From the NCBI GenBank assembly GCA_026708165.1, contig JAPOVO010000228.1:1-10198 (forward strand): DNA of 10,198 nucleotides, read 5' to 3'. Shown here piece by piece: positions 7,772 through 10,198 of this stretch; position 1 is the stretch's first letter; every line of letters starts with the position of its first letter. The DNA is from Chloroflexota bacterium. GTDB taxonomy: Bacteria > Chloroflexota > UBA11872 > VXNJ01. Below the pieces are notes generated by a model that saw only the letters and a list, made by a program, of their open reading frames with translations, was not told the DNA's origin and made no database searches. The translations under genes and the position numbers were made by a program.

Positions 7772-7784
7772 GCGGGTCGGCGGA

Positions 7785-8252
7785 TCAGGCGTCGCGCCAG
7801 AGCTTGCCTCGCTTCTTGACGGCGTCGAGCCTGGACTCGTCGAACGCAGGCATCACGTAGCCTTGAGGCTGGGGCGGCAGCGCCCCGGCGCCCAGCTTTT
7901 CCTGTATCGCCGGATTTGTGTAGTACGAGTTGTAGGTCTGCCGCCAGAGAGTCTCGAACTCATCGGGCAGCTCGGCTTCAACTCGTTTAAGGACGGCGTC
8001 CTTGTCGTCATCCGTAAGCCGCCTGAAGGAAGCCTGACCGCCCGACGTTGACTCGACAGCATCCAAGGCGGTCGTGATGTCCCGATGCAGCGCGGGGCGC
8101 TCGCGTAAGTAGCCTGCGACCACCTCAGCGCCGCCTATCTCGCCCGCTCCCGGCATCTCGCCTTCGCGGGGGATCAAACGGTCCTGGATGGCGGCGAGAA
8201 GCCGCAACTGCGCTTCGACCAACGAGGGTGAGTCGTTGACTGAGCGGCTCAC
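7785..8252 (-). CDS. Gluconate 2-dehydrogenase subunit 3 family protein (small partner of the GMC oxidoreductase)
   Basis: 155 residues starting at GTG (8252). AGGAG (8261-8265) lies eight bases upstream, inside the end of the GMC gene. The start overlaps the GMC stop as GTGA, a classic sign of translational coupling. The family's LLAAIQDRLIP motif lies near residues 18-28 and MPGAGEIGG at 33-41; near the C-terminus is YYTNPAIQEKLG followed by PPQPQGY, also typical. In FAD-glucose and gluconate dehydrogenases the homologous small (gamma) subunit is needed for folding and carries the Tat signal that exports the catalytic subunit. Here the N-terminus has no twin-arginine motif or hydrophobic stretch, so the complex probably stays in the cytoplasm and this protein may act as a stabiliser or chaperone. 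A longer in-frame extension to 8402 runs through GMC coding sequence and lacks family similarity. Confidence 0.88.
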   Translation of the reverse strand: MSRSVNDSPSLVEAQLRLLAAIQDRLIPREGEMPGAGEIGGAEVVAGYLRERPALHRDITTALDAVESTSGGQASFRRLTDDDKDAVLKRVEAELPDEFETLWRQTYNSYYTNPAIQEKLGAGALPPQPQGYVMPAFDESRLDAVKKRGKLWRDA

Positions 8253-9862
8253 GATGGAATCTCCTGGTGGTTGTCGGCGATCCAGTCGGCCGTCCGGAGG
8301 GCGAGGGCCTGAATGGTCGTGGTGGGGTTGATAGGGGCGCAGGTTACGAAAACGCTTCCGTCGACGACGAACAGGTTGGGCACGTCGTGGGTCCTGCCCC
8401 ATTTGTCGACCACCGACTCGGCGGGATTGTCTCCCATGCGGGCGGTGCCCATGAGATGCCAGCCCGACCTTCGGACGACCGGGTCGGCGAGCACGGTGTG
8501 CGCGCCGGCGGCTTCGAGCAGCTCACGGGCGCGGTCGACAGCGAAAGCTACGAGCTTCTCGCTATTGTCGCTCAGCGTGTATTCGATCTTGGGCGCGGGG
8601 ATGCCGTCACTGTCGCACAACTCGGGATCGAGAGTGACACGGTTGTGCGGTTCGGGGAGATCCTCAATCATCGCACCGATCGTGAAGTTGCGGGAGAACC
8701 GCTCCCGGAGGACCTCGTGGTGCCTGGCGCCCCAAGGGACGGGATCGCTTGTGAAACCGCCCAGGGCATGTGAAAGCGGACCCGTAGCCCGGCACATTTG
8801 CAATTGAAATCCGCGGACGAAACCTCGCGCCGGATCCGTCTCGTAAAACTCCTGGCAGTGAATCAGCGCCCCGATCGGTCCGCGGAAGGACTGCAAGTCC
8901 TCGTCGAAGATGCCTGTGACGAACCCATTGGGATGAAACATCAAATTCTTGCCGACGAGACCGCTCGAGTTGGCGAGGCCGTCAGGAAACAGCGACGACG
9001 TGGAGTTGAGCATCAAACGGGGTGTCCCAACTCCGTTGCACGCCAGAATGACCATGCTTGCCTGTTGCTCCTGGAGGTCGCCGTTCTCGTCGAAATAGAG
9101 CGCTCCTGATGCAAGCCCGCGGCTGTCTACCGTGACTTCCCGGACGCGGGCGTGTGTCACGAGCCGGACTCCCATATCGACAGCCTTGGGCCAGTAGGTT
9201 ACGTGGGCGCTGGACATCGCTCCGGTGGGACAGCCGAGATCGCACGGACCGCAGTTATTGCACGCGGGGCGCCCGTCGAATGGCTCGGATAGGAGAGCTG
9301 AGTCTGCCGGCCACCAATGCCATCCCAATTTTTCGAAGCCGCGGACGCAGGCCTCTCCAACAGGGCCGAGTCCGAGCGGGGGCGTAGAGCGGACGCTTCT
9401 CGGCGGATTTGCCGGATCGCCAGCGAGTCCGGTGACCCCGACCAAGGCGTCGTTGCGGTCGTAGTAGGGCTCCAACTCCCAGTAGTCGAGCGGCCAGTCG
9501 TCGGCTACGCCATCGAGCGTCTTGACTCGAAAGTCCGACGGTTTGAATCTGGGGAAATGGCCGCTCCAGTGAATGGTGCTGCCTCCGACGGCGTTGAACA
9601 TGAGTGGATTGATAGGAGTGTCGTCGACGTTTAGCGGGTAGTCCTCGGGCCGCATTCGCTCGTTGGGATCGAGGTTAAATTCCAGTTGCCGCTGAAGCTC
9701 CCAATCGTTGCGCCGGTGGGGATAGTCGTCCTTATCGAGCCAGCCGCCCTGCTCCAGGCAGACAACATTCATGCCGGCCTGGGCAAGTCTCCAAGCGACC
9801 ACGCTGCCTGAAGCTCCCGCGCCGATAACGAGGACGTCGGCGTGACCGTTGCTATCGCTCAA
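8249..9862 (-). CDS. GMC family FAD-dependent oxidoreductase with a four-cysteine motif
   Basis: 537 residues, starting at TTG (9862). GMC enzymes oxidise alcohol or sugar hydroxyls using FAD. The N-terminal Rossmann motif is GAGASG at residues 14-19, with E37 at the end of strand 2 for the ribose. NAVGGSTIHWSG (near 90-101) is the GMC flavin-contact loop. The C-terminal active-site pair is H469 in WHLMGTARMG and N512 in INPTTTIQAL, as in FAD-glucose dehydrogenase and cholesterol-oxidase-like members. C201, C204, C207 and C211 form a CxxCxxCxxxCP motif that could bind an iron-sulfur cluster, as the [3Fe-4S]-bearing FAD-glucose dehydrogenase alpha subunit does. No signal peptide is seen. It is the first gene of a two-gene operon with the subunit-3-like protein. 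Sugar or glycoside oxidation is likely from this pairing, but the substrate and electron acceptor are unknown; no cytochrome is visible. Confidence 0.93.
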   Translation of the reverse strand: MSDSNGHADVLVIGAGASGSVVAWRLAQAGMNVVCLEQGGWLDKDDYPHRRNDWELQRQLEFNLDPNERMRPEDYPLNVDDTPINPLMFNAVGGSTIHWSGHFPRFKPSDFRVKTLDGVADDWPLDYWELEPYYDRNDALVGVTGLAGDPANPPRSVRSTPPLGLGPVGEACVRGFEKLGWHWWPADSALLSEPFDGRPACNNCGPCDLGCPTGAMSSAHVTYWPKAVDMGVRLVTHARVREVTVDSRGLASGALYFDENGDLQEQQASMVILACNGVGTPRLMLNSTSSLFPDGLANSSGLVGKNLMFHPNGFVTGIFDEDLQSFRGPIGALIHCQEFYETDPARGFVRGFQLQMCRATGPLSHALGGFTSDPVPWGARHHEVLRERFSRNFTIGAMIEDLPEPHNRVTLDPELCDSDGIPAPKIEYTLSDNSEKLVAFAVDRARELLEAAGAHTVLADPVVRRSGWHLMGTARMGDNPAESVVDKWGRTHDVPNLFVVDGSVFVTCAPINPTTTIQALALRTADWIADNHQEIPS

Positions 9863-9867
9863 TTTCG

Positions 9868-9876
9868 CCCTCCTCC
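9868..9876 (-). promoter_or_regulatory. Strong ribosome binding site supporting a TTG start for the GMC gene
   Basis: On the minus strand this reads GGAGGAGGG, five bases before TTG at 9862. The FAD-binding motif starts about 10 residues into the protein, as usual for GMC enzymes, so the rare TTG start is credible. The rest of the 155-base gap up to 10017 shows no convincing sigma-70 promoter. Confidence 0.75.
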
Positions 9877-10017
9877 GGAAGAAGCTGACCGTAGGATAGC
9901 GCGAACTGAGAGCGTGCCGCGCAATGGGATCGGGAAGCCTCTACAGGGTGGTCTCTTGCCTCAACCAGACGAGATAATTTGTGCATCGTCCAATCGGAAC
10001 GGAGCGGTTTTGGGTCG

Positions 10018-10198
10018 TCAAGACCCGATGGGATTCGCCTGCCACATCCTGACCCAATCGGGAATCGCGGCCAGAAACCTGCGCAATCGTTCTCGGGTGC
10101 GCTCGTGGACCAGGCGTCCGTCCTCGTCGAATTTGCTCCAGGGGCGAGGCACGAACAACTCGGGATCGATCATGACCCGCATACTGTTGTGCAGCGCG
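10018..10198 (-). CDS. C-terminal end of an NAD(P)H-dependent FMN reductase-family protein (truncated by the window edge)
   Basis: On the minus strand one frame is open from the right edge to a TGA at 10018-10020, giving 59 residues. The order ALHNSMRVM, then LFVPRPWSKFDEDGRL, then ERTRERLRRFLAAIPDWV matches the usual C-terminus of NADPH-dependent FMN reductase flavodoxin-like proteins, where a beta strand is followed by an F-D-E-D-G-R-L turn and a final helix. The FMN-binding N-terminal part is outside the window, so cofactor binding cannot be checked. These enzymes reduce FMN, quinones or similar acceptors and can feed reduced flavin to luciferase-like monooxygenases. It is upstream of the GMC operon on the same strand, 155 bases away, so it is probably a separate unit. 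Family call from the C-terminus only. Confidence 0.72.
   Translation of the reverse strand, partial: ALHNSMRVMIDPELFVPRPWSKFDEDGRLVHERTRERLRRFLAAIPDWVRMWQANPIGS

Noticed and set aside
8253..8402. Longer N-terminus for the subunit-3-like protein
   Set aside because: The extension is arginine- and proline-rich shadow sequence inside the GMC gene; the GTG at 8252 has a good ribosome binding site and a coupled GTGA overlap.
10012..10026. Short perfect inverted repeat (GGGTC, 5-base loop, GACCC) across the FMN reductase stop codon
   Set aside because: Only five base pairs and no T-run follows on the minus strand, so it is not a credible terminator.

Overview
The window looks like ordinary chromosomal DNA from a G+C-rich environmental bacterium. 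It is tightly packed with catabolic and redox genes. Start codons are often GTG or TTG behind strong Shine-Dalgarno sequences, and genes change strand often with very short gaps. The mix of a RACo-type ASKHA protein, a luciferase-like flavin oxidoreductase, a GMC oxidoreductase with a small partner subunit, a SelA-like PLP enzyme and unusual sugar hydrolases would fit an uncultured Chloroflexota (for example SAR202-like) or a similar oligotroph. That assignment is inference from gene content and was not tested. I see no mobile element, CRISPR array, tRNA, rRNA or phage gene.

Layout, left to right. (1) Bases 2-1729 (+) hold the 3' part of a RACo-like corrinoid-protein reductive activator; its N-terminus lies off the left edge. 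(2) It converges, 8 bases apart, with a GH127 beta-L-arabinofuranosidase-type enzyme on the minus strand (1738-3639). (3) A divergent intergenic region of about 100 bases separates GH127 from a plus-strand glycosidase-like TIM-barrel protein with a C-terminal beta-rich domain (3748-5283). (4) After a 175-base gap comes a SelA-like PLP-dependent enzyme (5459-6598, +). (5) After a 90-base gap with a possible weak terminator comes a luciferase-like flavin-dependent oxidoreductase (6689-7771, +). (6) It converges, 13 bases apart, with a minus-strand two-gene operon: a GMC oxidoreductase (8249-9862) followed by a gluconate-2-dehydrogenase-subunit-3-like protein (7785-8252), joined by a 4-base GTGA overlap. 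(7) At the right edge, on the minus strand, is the C-terminal end of an NAD(P)H-dependent FMN reductase-family protein (10018-10198).

How they may work together (inference). The two sugar-active genes share a divergent control region and lack export signals, so they may process imported plant- or algal-type glycosides inside the cell. The GMC/small-subunit pair probably oxidises a sugar or alcohol. The luciferase-like enzyme needs reduced flavin, which an FMN reductase like the one at the right edge could supply, although the two are not in one operon. The RACo-like protein points to corrinoid-dependent methyl transfer somewhere nearby, but no methyltransferase or corrinoid protein is visible here. 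I do not see a clearly new multi-gene system. The least understood items are the TIM-barrel protein, the orphan SelA-like enzyme and the cysteine-rich, signal-less GMC pair.
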